Of a DNA stretch of 64,000 bases, positions 35,735 through 46,624 are shown piece after piece. The DNA is from Cryptomeria japonica (Eukaryota; Streptophyta; Pinopsida; Cupressales; Cupressaceae): NCBI RefSeq assembly GCF_030272615.1, contig NC_081412.1, positions 481,102,872 through 481,166,871 on the forward strand. The letters are read 5' to 3'. Position numbers and translations under genes: made by a program. The notes under the pieces are model-generated. The model worked only from the letters and a program-made list of their open reading frames with translations. It was not told where the DNA came from and ran no database searches. The stretch's first letter is position 1. Each line of letters begins with the position of its first letter.

Positions 35735-35945
35735 TTATGTTTCAAATGCGCTAATACAGAAATTGAATATGCTAAATTAATTGTTAAATGCGCTACACCA
35801 TTTATCAAATGAGCTAGAACAAATCTTGTAGGCGCTAGAAGAACTATTAAATGTGCAATAACAGAGATCAAATGCACAACAGTTTAAGTTGAATGTGCTA
35901 GACTTTAAGTTGAATGCACTGAAACAGAACTTCAGACCTGCACTT
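35735..35945. repeat. Degenerate short tandem repeat block 2 in leader of gypsy E
   Basis: Same core words as block 1 (AAATGCGCTA, GAATGTGCTAGA), about nine units, 1 kb closer to the primer-binding site. Confidence 0.7.
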
Positions 35946-35982
35946 GTCAAAAACCTGCGATAAAATGTTAAAACAAGGAAAA

Positions 35983-36001
35983 GGCCCCACAGTGGGCGCC
36001 A
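35983..36001 (-). other. Primer-binding site of gypsy E
   Basis: The minus strand begins TGGCGCCCACTGTGGGGCC a few bases from the LTR. TGGCGCC starts are common in Tat-like elements; I do not assign the tRNA. Confidence 0.7.
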
Positions 36002-36008
36002 GAAAATG

Positions 36009-36879
36009 TGTAACAAAATATGACATCAATCAAATTAAAACTCTAATTACACCACCGATACTAAATTGAAAGCAAATTTGAGAGAAAGTAATTCAAACTC
36101 AGCCCTCTTGTGAATGTCTCATTGTGCTCTATCTCCAAGGATTTATCAAGCCATATTAGCTCTCAGATTTATGCACTTGTGGCTTTCAAAATGACAACCT
36201 AGAGAACGAGATTGAATGCAAAATGCAAGAAATTATTCCTACAATGTATGATATTAATCTAGATGAGATGCAATTTGATCTACATAATGCTAGAATGCTC
36301 TCTTGATCTATGCTCGATGAAAAAGGCTATGTTATGCTATGAAAAATGTTCAAAGATTACTTGCTAATTGCTAAAAATGCTTAAATGCTCGATGCTCTAT
36401 ATTCTTACTAGCTACTTAGCCTTTGATTTGTGCAAATGAGAGTTTATTTAAAGATTTTCCAAGGCTCATATCCTAAGTGGCAAAGATGGATAGTCAAGAT
36501 TCGATTTGAGAAGATGAAGAGTTGGAGATGGAGAAGTTGGAGAGAAAAGTGGATCATGTTTGCTTAAGAGAAACCAAGTGCTATGTGAAAGATGGAGAGG
36601 AAATGGGAATGCCAAGTGTCCTCCCAATTGGTTGAAGATATTAGTGCAATTAAATATTTGAGAATATCTAATTATATGAGACACATGTTGATGTTGCAAT
36701 TTGATGTGGCATGACAAGATGAGTTGGAGAATGATGCGGAAACGATTTTCGGATAAGAAGAATAAATGTCATAAATCATACAAATAAATTAAAGAATTTA
36801 TTTATAGATAGAGGAACTAAGGATTAATTAAATAGCATGTATTTAATTAATTTTCTCAAGCCAATTTTAGGTGTATACA
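36009..36879 (-). repeat. 5' LTR of gypsy E
   Basis: About 871 bp. On the minus strand it starts TGTATACACC and ends TTTTGTTACA (or TTACACA, 2 bp longer). It is AT-rich. Its start resembles that of the LTR of element F, so the two families may be related in U3. Confidence 0.75.
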
Positions 36880-38394
36880 ATACTCAATATATATTGAACT
36901 GAAGAATTATGAAATATCAAGTCTTCAATACATAGCCAAACAAATTTCTCACTTGCGTTTTCAAAGGAAGTGCTACAAGTGCGTGCAGGCGAGAGTCTCA
37001 TATTCAAAGATGCCCATCAATTGCTTGAACTTTATTCTCATCATATCAATGTAATTTTGCCAAATGAAAATGCTAGGGGATATCTCCTTTTGTTATTAGT
37101 GATTGGAGTATGTGTGGATTAGTTCATGAACTTGAAGCCCAATTACAAAGATGTTGTGAAGAACTGGTCAAGGTCATGGATTTAAGTGGAGCAACTTTGT
37201 GTGGGTCATGGTCATGGTATATTACCATTTCTTTCATCCCAAAATTTAATAACATGAGACGTATATATTTAAATGATTTTTGTCCACTTTGCAATTTGAA
37301 TGTTTTTTTATCCTCAATTCAATGAAAATTTATGTTGCCTATTACATAGTATTTGTATGAAGGTAATGTAAAACTTCTTCAATTAATGCTCAACTTAATT
37401 ATCACTTTTTCTAAATAAAAAATTTAAGCCTACAATAATTAAGCCTAGATTTTTAAAAATTTAATATATTAAAAACTCTATATTTTAAAATACCTAATTT
37501 AGATTTTCAATATTAATATATGCTTAAATTTAATTATTTTAATAGATTTTTGTTGTGTTTATAATATTCAAATAATTATAATTAAATTTATTTAAAAAAA
37601 TCAAATATCAGAAAAAATGCAAATTTGCAATAGTCTAGTTTATTTTCAATTTTTGTTGGTGAATTTTAATTTTGTCCACTTTTAATTTATTTTATTTTGA
37701 TGCCATGAAAATTGTTGATAAATGTATATTTAGTATTAATATTAGTATTCTTATATTTATGTCTTTATAATTTAAATTGATATCTCTCAGCATATTTTAC
37801 ATAATTTTTTTAAATATCAATATGTACAGATTATAGTTTTTTAAATATAAATATGTAAAGACAGCTAATATAAGTATGTTAATATTGATGAATGAAATTT
37901 AAAGAATATTGCATACAGAGAATAAACATAAACAAGAGATTAGGTGAACTCATGCAAATTACTCTTAATTCAAAATTCTATTAAAAATAATTTCCTTCCA
38001 TCAACATTTATTAAGAAATGGAACAGAAATACAATTAATAAATAAGTGTAATATCATTAAACTTTCTGAAATCATCTAGTTTGTTCATTACATATGACCG
38101 AGTAAAAAAAATATACAGATTATGTTGATGAACACTTTCACTGGCTAATTTTAACTGAAACATATTTTCTCATTGTAAACAAGGTATACTGCAACATGAG
38201 CTAGTAATTACGAGGAAATTGTGTGGTCATAAAGATTTTATAATTAAAATCGTGTCCCCGCAGCACCATTCTCCTCCAGTGGGCAACAATGCAATTGTGT
38301 ACATATAACTTGAACATTAGGCATTACCTGAACCGAACCTTGGAAAACATGAAATCTTTTGATCCTCCATTATTTCCCAAGAAGCAAATCAAAC
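36880..38394. other. Low-copy-looking AT-rich sequence without clear gene
   Basis: A short plus-strand stretch at about 36960-37330 has two adjoining open segments (one with H-Q-L-L-E-L-Y-S-H-H, one with H-E-L-E-A-Q-L-Q-R-C-C) around an AG dinucleotide. I do not recognise them. From 37330 to 38000 it is very AT-rich. The part nearest 38394 would be the 3' UTR of the Iojap-like exon. Confidence 0.5.
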
Positions 38395-38522
38395 TCAGTA
38401 ATCATTCTGGCGTGACACCTCAGTTTTAAATGGAAGTTCTATAGGAGTTGCATTGCCATAAAACTCTTCCAAATTATAGAATTCCCTTTGTTGAGGAAGG
38501 AAAATGTGTACAACCACTTCTC
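38395..38522 (-). CDS. Terminal coding exon of an Iojap/RsfS-like protein
   Basis: 42 codons including the stop, after a split codon. The peptide E-V-V-V-H-I-F-L-P-Q-Q-R-E-F-Y-N-L-E-E-F is followed by Y-G-N-A, then I-E-L-P-F. It matches the C-terminal end of the Iojap/RsfS family (G-[DE]-V-[VI]-V-H...R-x-[FY]-Y-[DN]-L-E). The exon is preceded on the minus strand by CTTGCAG, a good splice acceptor, and the phase gives a Gly codon (x|GA) where the family has G before the E/D. RsfS proteins bind the large ribosomal subunit protein uL14 and block subunit joining; plant Iojap acts in plastid translation. Upstream exons should lie to the right; none was recognised before 42 kb. It could be part of a live gene with a long intron or a fragment. 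Confidence 0.68.
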
Positions 38523-40473
38523 CTGCAAGATCCCAGAGAATTCCATCCCAGGCTCATGAGTTGCAAATATTTGAAGTAATAGTATAAAGTTTAAACAACC
38601 TTCAAAATAAATTTCAATGAATATCAGCCATGCATTTAAAAAAGCAAGGCAACAATTAGATGATTAAATTTTCTTTCAAGTTGGTGAGAGGAAGGGAGAG
38701 ATAAATATTCCTACGACCTAAGAAATATTCCTACAACCTAGGAAGAGTCAAATTTACTACAAGATCACCACTTTAAAGCATAGTTGTAATGAGCTACCTT
38801 ATTCCTAAGCATGAGAAATGTTCCTAGGCCCTAGGCATCAGTACCGAGACCAATGCTTTGCTACAATATGCATACCAATTTGGCATCTGAAGTAGAGCAA
38901 GAATAGTCTTTTTGGCATGTAGAATGATTAAATCATGCAAATGGAAGACTGTCAAATGGGATGAACACGAGTGGTACATCAAGGGATTTTTATAGCAGAG
39001 ATCCATATTCAAATCCCTAAAAGATATGTTACATGTTTGAATGTCCAAATACTTAAATGTATAAATGTTGAATGTTGAACAACTATCACATCCAATTCTG
39101 GGTGTGGAATACTCCAATAGACAAGGTCATGTTCAGGCCTGAAGTGAATTTGATGGAAGAGATATCCCTCAATCATGACATCTAAGGCAAAGAACCCCTG
39201 CAATAAGAATTTTAACAAATAAAAAAGGGGCAGGAAACAAATATGAACATAAATTATAAGGACATTGTTAACAAACAAAAAGTACATATACATACAAAAT
39301 TGTGTTTGACATCATATTTTACCATGAAAATCATATTATGTAGCTTTGTTTTATGGGAAAGCATGTGTATCCCTCCAGTCTGTTTCTGATCATTTTGCAG
39401 GTTGAGTGTTGAACCTTGATGCATGGAAGTATAGATTGTGGAAATCCTTCCACTTTACTTCTGTAGGTTGCCTCTGATATTGAAATTTTAGTTAAAAATG
39501 CAACACAATGCAGCGCACATCCTATGATGGATTTAGGGGAAATGGTGAATGGGACAAATGAAAACATAATGAACTGATAGAATTGTAATTTTAGCATGTA
39601 TGCATATATAGTGAAAGCAGATCAGAGACCAATCATTCAATGCAGAGTGGTTCTCTGCACCAACATACCAATACAACTACTTTTCTAGTTGGTTTTAAAG
39701 GGAAAAACAATTTTAGTTAAAAAACAGAGAATGAATGAGAAATGCATGCATTTTAATCATTTGACTCAGTTGTGAAATGCATGCATTTAATCATTCAACT
39801 CAATTGTGCAGAGTTAGTTAAATAAAGCATAAAATCTGGAAAGATAGAAATTATTTTAAATGTTAAAAATCAATTTTACAGGAGTCAGACTCAGGAAGTT
39901 GATTTTTGACCCAGACTCTGACTCTGATTTGGAGAATAGAGTTAACTAAGACTGCAAATTGAAAAAACCTTGAAATATGAAGTTTTTTAAAGATTTGAAA
40001 CATTTATCATGCACCCATCAATAAATAAACTTTAAAGACACAATAAACTAATTGAATAGAAGATACATTGATCACATACACAACTATTCATCAATCAAAT
40101 GAGTATAAAAGCAGATTCTAGCTGAAGGAAACAACACTAAAATCATGGATTATGATATCTGTGGCATCAAAAACAAAAATCACAATATAGAGTCATGAAC
40201 TATGATAGAAAGGAGCTTGTATCACTCAGCCTAGCATTGCCAGCAGCTCTATGTGGAGTCATGCGCTTGTATCTTAGACATGTTTACAAATGTTGCTATA
40301 GCCATAGGAGCATTACTTGAAATAGAGATTTGTTCAACAAACCAGAAGCATGCATGTAGTTCAATTACTTGGGATTTAATTGGGAAAAAGTCCAAAGAAT
40401 AAAATAATGTAACTTTCCATCCAACATGGCCCACACTGATTTTTGCTTTTTGATTTTTTTAAACTAGAGTGGG
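38523..40473. other. Sequence upstream of the Iojap-like exon, probably intron
   Basis: AT-rich, non-repetitive by eye. A possible splice acceptor (TTATTGCAG, minus strand) lies near 39200, followed by an open stretch without similarity I can name. No further Iojap exon was found. Confidence 0.35.
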
Positions 40474-40478
40474 CAGTT

Positions 40479-40842
40479 TGTTGACTTGGTGGTCAGCACC
40501 TCCTTCGGGGTTCACAACATGGCTTAACTGCCTCCCGTGGATCTGGGTAAGTCTGGCATTTGTAACAGGTGTTGACAGCTCGATCTTTTGGCGCAATGGC
40601 AAACAAACCTACAATTGGTATCAGAGCCTTGGGTCACGGGTTCAAATCCCAGGAGGTCTCCTTCATTCCGTTGGTGCAGAACCCTCAGTCGGTGTTGGGG
40701 GGGAGATTGTTGACTTGGTGGTCAGCACCTCCTTCGGGGTTCGCAACATGGCTTAACCGCCTCCCGTGGATCTGAGTATGTCTGGCGTTTGTAGCGGGCG
40801 TTGATAGCTCGAGCTTTTGACGCAACGGCAAACATACCTACA
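40479..40842 (+). mobile_element. TRIM (miniature LTR retrotransposon)
   Basis: Two 135-bp direct repeats (40479-40613 and 40708-40842), TGTTGACTTGG...ACCTACA, with about 13 differences by eye (near 90% identity). They enclose 94 bp that begin with a primer-binding site and end with a purine tract GGTGTTGGGGGGGAGA. A perfect CAGTT duplication (40474-40478 and 40843-40847) flanks it. There is no coding capacity. Complete and intact in structure, it sits in or near the putative Iojap gene. Confidence 0.93.
40616..40628 (+). other. Primer-binding site of the TRIM
   Basis: TGGTATCAGAGCC, 2 bp after the first LTR. About 11 bp further on a GGTTCAAATCCC word resembles the tRNA T-arm/B-box. Confidence 0.88.
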
Positions 40843-40847
40843 CAGTT

Positions 40848-41329
40848 TGGGGGCAGCACTCCAAGTAGGGTAATGAGACAGTGCCCCCAATGGGGTCAAG
40901 GGGTAGCGCCCCTCAAATGCTTCCTCTCGAGATATAGTAAAAGGTTGAGGGGAGGAGCCCCTGCCACCAAGGCCAAATCAAGGCCTTTGAGACCACACAA
41001 ACCTTTATGGCATATGTCATTTTTTCGTAATCTTATTGCTTCTAGCCAACCTTCAAGAGTCCTCCAGACCCTTCAAAAAACGTTGACTTTCATACTATCA
41101 TGTTTGAGTGTTTTCAATGTTTGCTCTTTTTTTATTTCAAATTTTCACTAACTTGGCCAAGTCTAGGACTCACAGTGAAAATCAAAAGGCTTGGAGAAGC
41201 CTGGAATAGCTGAAACGAGACATGTGCTCATCAATACCATTACCTAAAGCATCACATTCAAAATCAGAAGGCTTGGAGAAGTCTGGAATAGCCAAAACAA
41301 GACATGTGCTCATCAACTGTTTGAATTAT
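40848..41329. other. Unclassified repeat-like sequence with a short duplication
   Basis: GC-richer words such as GGGGTAGCGCCCCT near 40900 resemble LTR or repeat sequence, without defined ends. At 41178-41318 a segment of about 60 bp containing GGCTTGGAGAAG and GACATGTGCTCATCAA occurs twice, about 82 bp apart. Confidence 0.45.
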
Positions 41330-41990
41330 CAAATGATTTTTGCACTAATTCAGACCATGTAAAGGCTCCCTTCTTGGTCAAATCTATGAGTGGGACAACA
41401 AACTTTGAAAAATCTTTGACAAACCTCCTATAGAAACCATATAACCCAAAGCAACCCTTCAACTATGTAAGATTTGTGGGTGGAGGCCAATCAAGGATTG
41501 CTTTGATTTTTTCTAGATCAAAACTGACTCCCTTAGAGATGATTATATGACCAAGGTACAACAGCTCTGTCATCCCAAACTCATATTTAGACTCCTTGGC
41601 AAACAAGGATTCAGCCTCAAAAATGCCCAAAACTTCATCAAGATGCCTCAAATGCTCCTCCCATGTCCTACTGAAAATCAAAATGTCATCAAAGAATATC
41701 AAAACAAACTTACGTAACTGCCTATGAAAAACCTGATTCATGCAAGATTGAAAAGTGGCAAGCGCGTTGGTCAACCCAAAAGGCATGACTAAAACCTTGA
41801 AATGGCCATAGTGACATCTAAATGTTGTCTTCTCAATGTCCTCTCTAACCTAAATTTGGTGATACCCTAATCTCAAGTCTATCTTGGAGAAATAGACTGC
41901 TCCATGTAGCTCATCAAGAGAGTGGTCGTAGATCTATGCAGCCCTTAATGGCCCATGAATCCGATTCATTGTCTAGGGGAATGGAATGAA
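41330..41990 (-). pseudogene. Ty3/gypsy reverse transcriptase fragment L
   Basis: The minus strand shows L-H-G-A-V-Y-F-S-K-I-D-L-R, then [13 protein letters not shown], the catalytic F-F-D-D-I-L-I-F-S, and the RT thumb E-L-L-Y-L-G-H-I-I. Stops and frame changes occur on both sides and no LTR was found. It is an isolated fragment next to copia K. Confidence 0.82.
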
Positions 41991-42310
41991 CATTGAACAA
42001 TGATGTCACAAGGCGAAATGTGGAATTGTCTTCCTCAAAGTCGTTATAAGTGTGGAGAGGGTTATTGACGTTTACTAGTCCTTTGCACTATTGAATCCAC
42101 CACCTAACCATGGAAAGGAAAAAGAGGGAGAAGGATAAGGACTTTTGGTAAAAATGACAACGGTTGATGGTATATGGAAAAAGTTAATAATAGTAGTGTG
42201 TAAGTTCAAGATTTGCTCAGGTTTTGCTGACCTTTTAACAATGTTAGCCAGCATATAGGGTAAAACTACACTTGTAAATGATCCTATACGAATAGGTTGT
42301 CGAACCATTT

Positions 42311-42680
42311 TGTTAACAGCTCCATTTTTGTATGTCATGACATTGTAATATGTTTAGGGGTAGCCCTCGGATTCCTTCATGAGTGTAAAACAATGTAAGT
42401 TTGGTATAAACAATATATGGGTGTGGCCCCAAACAACAACTTTTATTGATCAAATATAGCTAGGTCGTATCCCTTGATTGGGCCGACCTAGCTTGGTAAA
42501 TGTTTAATGGGCCTACTTATGTGATTATATTATGTAGCTTGTGAATGTTAAAGGGCAGGCCCTATTTGGGCACTCAACTTGTGTAACTTGTAATTGGGTC
42601 CAGCCCTAAATGGGCATTGTAACTTGTGATTCATGCTGGCCCTATATGGGTGATATGATGTAACTTGTTGATGCGATAGG
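42311..42680 (+). repeat. 5' LTR of copia K, first part
   Basis: Carries recurring words such as GGCCC/TGTAACTTGT (42590-42670) that continue right of H at 46918 (GGGCTGACCC...TGTAACTTGTAATTA). Ends in ATAGG, the target duplication of H. Confidence 0.7.
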
Positions 42681-42968
42681 TGTTTTCCCCCGAGGGGTGT
42701 ATGTTTCAACAGTGCATAACAGTACGGGAATGTAGGAAATATGACAGTATACAACAATGTCAATTAACAAAAAAACTCATATGCCTTTATTTATTCATGC
42801 CAAATGCCAGTACTTCCAATATCTCTGCGACCATACTTTCACAAGGTATATAAAGGTACCGAGGGGGTGCGAGGAATAACCGTCACACCCGTAACTGTCT
42901 ACCCTTGGTTACATCACTAACAAACACTTGATTACTTTTTTCCCCGGACGAACAGTATGCCGCCAACA
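42681..42968 (-). repeat. 3' LTR of element H
   Basis: 288 bp, plus-strand TGTTTTCCCCCGAGG...CCGCCAACA. Includes TATATAAAGG near 42850, which would be a TATA-like box only if read on the plus strand. Confidence 0.9.
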
Positions 42969-43001
42969 TCACCCCCCCAAAAAAGGTCGTCTCCAGACGA
43001 C
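42969..43001 (-). other. Polypurine tract and adjacent hairpin of element H
   Basis: The minus strand reads TTTTTTGGGGGGGTGA before the LTR. Just upstream lies a hairpin GTCGTCT-CC-AGACGAC (42986-43001). Gypsy J has the same arrangement at 55829-55866. Confidence 0.75.
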
Positions 43002-43046
43002 TTACAAACAAAATGGGGAATACATTTCTACAACAGAAACCAAAAT

Positions 43047-43726
43047 CAAAAACTAAGGGGATGCAGAGGGCATCCCTGATGAAGAAGCCGCCAGTGGTGG
43101 TGTAGTAGTGGAAGCTAATCGCCCACGCAACTCGTACACCTGCTCAGTCCTCCTCTTCAAATCTCGTTCTGCCACCATCCGCCTCTCCATTACAGTCTTA
43201 ACCATATAGGCTGCCTCCAACACCTCCTTCTCCTTCATGTTGATGCCCTTTCCTCCTCCAACTGTGCAACCAAGGCAGACTTATCTGCTACCAAAATGTT
43301 CGTCTCTGCCTGAGCCTATGCCAATGCAGCCTCAACCTCCTGAAACCTAGCAGCCAGCTCCTCTCGAGCCGTCATTGCTGCTACGTGCAAGGCCTCAACG
43401 GTGGATGCCATATGATGTGTCCTCCTGAGCTCAAAGTAGCCTTCTCGGAAGGCCTGCTCCACCTATCTCAATAAGGACTACATCCAAGTCTCTCCAACTC
43501 CCTCAGTGAGGTGCCAAGCCTCCAGCATCCCCAAGTTCTCCATCTCAGGCCACCCGCCAGACTCAAAACACCTCACAAACTCTTCTCTGTATCCAGTGCT
43601 GACAAAAGTGAACAATCTCTCCATCCATTCGACCACCGCGGCATCCTCCTGGAGTCTCGCAGAGGTCACAAGCCACTGAGCTCCTAGAGTCATATCGGCA
43701 ATGAACTGCTCAAACTCTCCCAAATC
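43047..43726 (-). repeat. Inverted repeat arm 1 of element H (extra-ORF C-terminal part, minus strand)
   Basis: The minus strand encodes F-I-A-D-M-T-L-G-A-Q, C-F-E-S-G-G-W, Q-A-F-R-E-G-Y-F-E-L-R-R and the coiled-coil end (E-Q-V-Y-E-L-R-G-R). Relative to arm 2 it lacks about 85 bp near 43237 and has several stops. Confidence 0.88.
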
Positions 43727-44142
43727 TCGGGTCACAATCGCTATGACACCACCAAGGGCCGAGACCACACCAGGGACCGATTCTATTACTAATGCAGTCC
43801 CTGTGGTGGACTCCGTAGATCAGCCAGGTATCTTGGAGGGTGCGGGGGCCTACAATCAGCAGGATGTGCCGAGTCATATAGAGGAGGAAATGGTGGAGAC
43901 ACGTGCATTCCAGGATGACCTCAGTGCCCGGTTGAGCCGCTATCAACTCACATCCGTGGCACCTATAGGCGAGGCTGCTCTATCTCCACGTAGGGAGATG
44001 CATTCTCTGGATGTTATTGATCTCGAGGGAGGGAGTTCTCCAAGTAGTAGGGAGCAGTAGGCTTCAGAGGGCTGATTCGCCCCCCACAGATGTAGTGATG
44101 AGTCCTTACAGAGATGAGGGGGTGACAGTTGGAGTACAGTAG
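43727..44142 (+). other. Loop between the arms of element H
   Basis: 416 bp. The plus strand encodes the part of the extra ORF just before arm 2, including A-A-L-S-P-R-R-E and V-I-D-L-E, which match A-V-L-S-P-R-R-E and V-V-D-L-E of the J extra ORF. It ends with a TAG at 44058-44060. Confidence 0.75.
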
Positions 44143-44906
44143 GATTTGGGAGAGTTTGAGAAATTCATTGCCGATATGACTCTAGGAGCTCAGCGGCTTG
44201 TGACCTCTGCGAGACTCCAGGAGGATGCCGCGGTGGTCGAACGGATGGAGAGATTGTTCACTTTTGTCAACACTAGATGCAGAGAAGAGTTTGTGAGGTG
44301 TTTTGAGTCTGGCGGGTGGCGTGAGACGGAGAACCTGGGGATGCTGGAGGCTTGGTGCCTCACTAAGGGAGTTGGAGAGACCCAGATGCAGTCCTTATTG
44401 AGACAGGTGGAGCAGGCCTTCCGAGAAGGCTACTTTGAGCTCAGGAGGACACAGCATATGGCATCCACCGTTGAGGCCTTGCACGTAGCAGCAATGACGG
44501 CTCGGGAGGAGTTGGCTGCTAGGTTTCGGGAGGTTGAGGTTGCATTGGCACAAGTTCAGGCAGCGACGGACGTTCTGGTAGCAAATAAGTCTGCCTTGGT
44601 TGCACAGTTGGAGGAGGAAAGGGCAACCAGGGTGAGGATGGAGACGCAATTGGAGGAGAGAGCATCCAGAGCTCTATTAAAGACTTGATTGGCTAGTGCA
44701 TTGGAGAGCATCGACACAAAGGAGAAGTAGGTGTTGGAGGCAGCCTATATGGTTAAGACTGCAATGGAGAGGCAGATGGTGGCAGAACGAGATCTGAAGA
44801 GGAGGACTGAGCAGGTGTACGAGCTGCGTGGGCGATTGGCTTCCACCACTACACCACCACCGACGCCTTCTTCATCAGGGACGCCCTCTACACCCCCTTA
44901 GTTTTA
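44143..44906 (+). repeat. Inverted repeat arm 2 of element H (extra-ORF C-terminal part, plus strand)
   Basis: Open from 44146 to 44688 (180 aa, alpha-helical, Glu/Arg/Ala-rich), then two stops before the end near 44898. It is antisense to gag of the same element and joins it directly near 44907. Confidence 0.88.
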
Positions 44907-46563
44907 AACTCTTTCATCATTCTCTCCATGCCTTTCTGGAGCGCTTGAACCTTCTTGTTGGATTCCCCACCGTTGTTGCTTTCTTTCGAGTTGTCTTTGT
45001 CGAACGAGGATTTGTCCTCCTTTTTAGATGTTTTATGTTCACTCTCCAGGTCCATCACCCTGTTGTACGCATCGTCATACGATGTGGGCGGTACAATCTT
45101 CATTTCTTTCCGAAGGGAAGGCCTCGATCCTTCCACAAACCATCTCTTCTTCAGCCCGTCTGTTGGCTAGCTATCCATCTTCCCCAACAACTCTTTCAGC
45201 CTCCCGTCGTACGCACGGACCGTCTCCTTTTTACCTTGTTTTGTACTGTAGATTTCGACCACAATTTCATTATCGTCTCGTAGTCGCGGAAACTCTGCTT
45301 GAAATTCTTTTTGTAAGTTAGCCCATGTAGTCACCTTTTGTTTATCTATGTCGAAGTACCAATCAATGGCTACTCCCCTCAGTGTGGCCGGAAATTGTAG
45401 CACCCACTCCGCCTGGTCCACCACCCCATTGGCGGACCAGATGGTCTCACATGTACGGCAATGTTGTACGGGGTCTTCCTTTCCATCCCCCGCGAACTTT
45501 GGCAATTTTTGTCTGTTTGCCATCACCCTTCTTCGTTGCGCGATGCCTGCGCCTCCCGAACCCAACCCTCCATAGGTTGGTCCTCCAGAAACTGGTGCAT
45601 TGGTTCCTACTACGTGACTCTGACTTTTAGGATTGGATGTCGTCGAGCCAAACAGATTGCTTCTCGTACCGTGCCCCTATGTCCCTCTGACACCTTCGGC
45701 TGCACCGGTATCCCCGACCTCTCTGTTCTCTATTTCGGTCCCCTTCTCCCTTCTCGTCTCGTTTCCCCTAAATGGTGTGTACGGGTCGACCGCACTCCCA
45801 TCACCAATCTCCTCCAACATGAGGGACAAATCCCCCAACCGTTTCCTGGTGGTTTTGATTAACACCGAATCTTGGTCCTCGCCAAAGCCATTGCTGCCAT
45901 TTCCGTCACTTCCTTCTTCGGCAATCCTCTTGAATCTTCTTCTTCGTTCTGCTTGTTGCTCGAGAATTAATGCTTGTTTGGCGGTTTCAGAGTCCCCTAC
46001 GTATTCCTTTTTGTTTTTGTCCTTATTTAGCAGATTGGGCATTAATTCTAAATTCTCCTTATGAAATAGAACAAGACATCATATTAAAAAAAAACACTTT
46101 TATTAATTCATCCCTCGTATATAATGTATGTCACTGACATACTCATTACAATGGGAGTGTTCTTGTTTATTCTCCTTCCCCCGTACACAGTTCAGGGATT
46201 ATTTACCCCTCGCTTGGTTTCATCGCACTCCTCTTCTTGGCGCTCGTAAAACTCCAGTAGGATTTGTTGTCATCAGTTCTCCCGATAGGTGTCTTCCCTG
46301 CGGTTTTGAAGAGCCAAAAATGCCTGTGCCAAAAGGTTGGGCAAGTTGCTCATCAAACGATTTACCATTGGGCTTACACCAAGCACACTCCACACAACAT
46401 CTTCTGGAACATCCTCGGTGGTGGCTTCTCTTTGTACGTGTGTTTTGATCGCCGCCTGGAGGATGCAGGAGAAATCTTTCGTGAGTGCTAGTTCTCCCTC
46501 GAACAGTTCTTCAGGGTCTTCGTCAAGGTTACTGCTCCTTCCTTCGGGCAATGGTTGTCCCAT
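44907..46563 (-). pseudogene. Gag remnant of element H
   Basis: A first ORF (46563-46273, M-G-Q-P-L-P-E-G) starts about 50 bp from the primer-binding site. The main gag lies in one frame at 46042-44910: a basic Arg-rich patch, the gag domain (G-V-A-I-D-W-Y-F-D, E-F-Q-A-E-F-P-R-L-R-D-D-N), a TAG at 45167-45169, then K-K-R-W-F-V-E-G and an acidic/Lys-rich coil. It ends before any zinc knuckle. Gypsy J gag is a close relative. Confidence 0.82.
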
Positions 46564-46608
46564 TTATCCACGTGCCATGTAGTATATTCCCGTGCTCCAG
46601 ATTAATTT

Positions 46609-46623
46609 TGGCGACGGCGCCAA
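46609..46623 (-). other. Primer-binding site of element H
   Basis: Minus-strand TGGCGCCGTCGCC two bases from the CA end of the right LTR; same TGGCGCC class as gypsy E. tRNA not assigned. Confidence 0.75.
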
Positions 46624-46624
46624 A

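Larger units (their letters stand above)
33974..35982 (-). other. Untranslated leader of gypsy E
   Basis: About 2 kb between primer-binding site and gag. It holds two repeat blocks (34440-34705 and 35735-35945), a run of 15 G at 35263-35277, and otherwise no coding signal. Confidence 0.65.
26395..36879 (-). mobile_element. Ty3/gypsy Tat-like retrotransposon E, 3' part missing from window
   Basis: From right to left: 5' LTR (36009-36879), primer-binding site, 2-kb leader, gag (interrupted by LINE G), protease, RT, RNase H, a second RNase H, and the start of integrase. It stops within integrase at about 26395, where LINE A begins. Two RNase H domains are characteristic of the Tat/Ogre group. 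The right flank of the LTR is ATACT; the 3' LTR is not in the window. Confidence 0.88.

Noticed and set aside
36960-37330. Two open plus-strand segments as exons of a host gene
   Set aside because: Unrecognised, short, no clear start or splice pair; left as unannotated sequence.
39009-39293. Open stretch after a good splice acceptor, as an Iojap exon candidate
   Set aside because: The peptide does not resemble any part of Iojap/RsfS, and no donor site or similarity supports it.
40616-40660. A tRNA gene, from the primer site and GGTTCAAATCCC word
   Set aside because: No cloverleaf, A-box or acceptor stem; explained by the primer-binding site of the TRIM.
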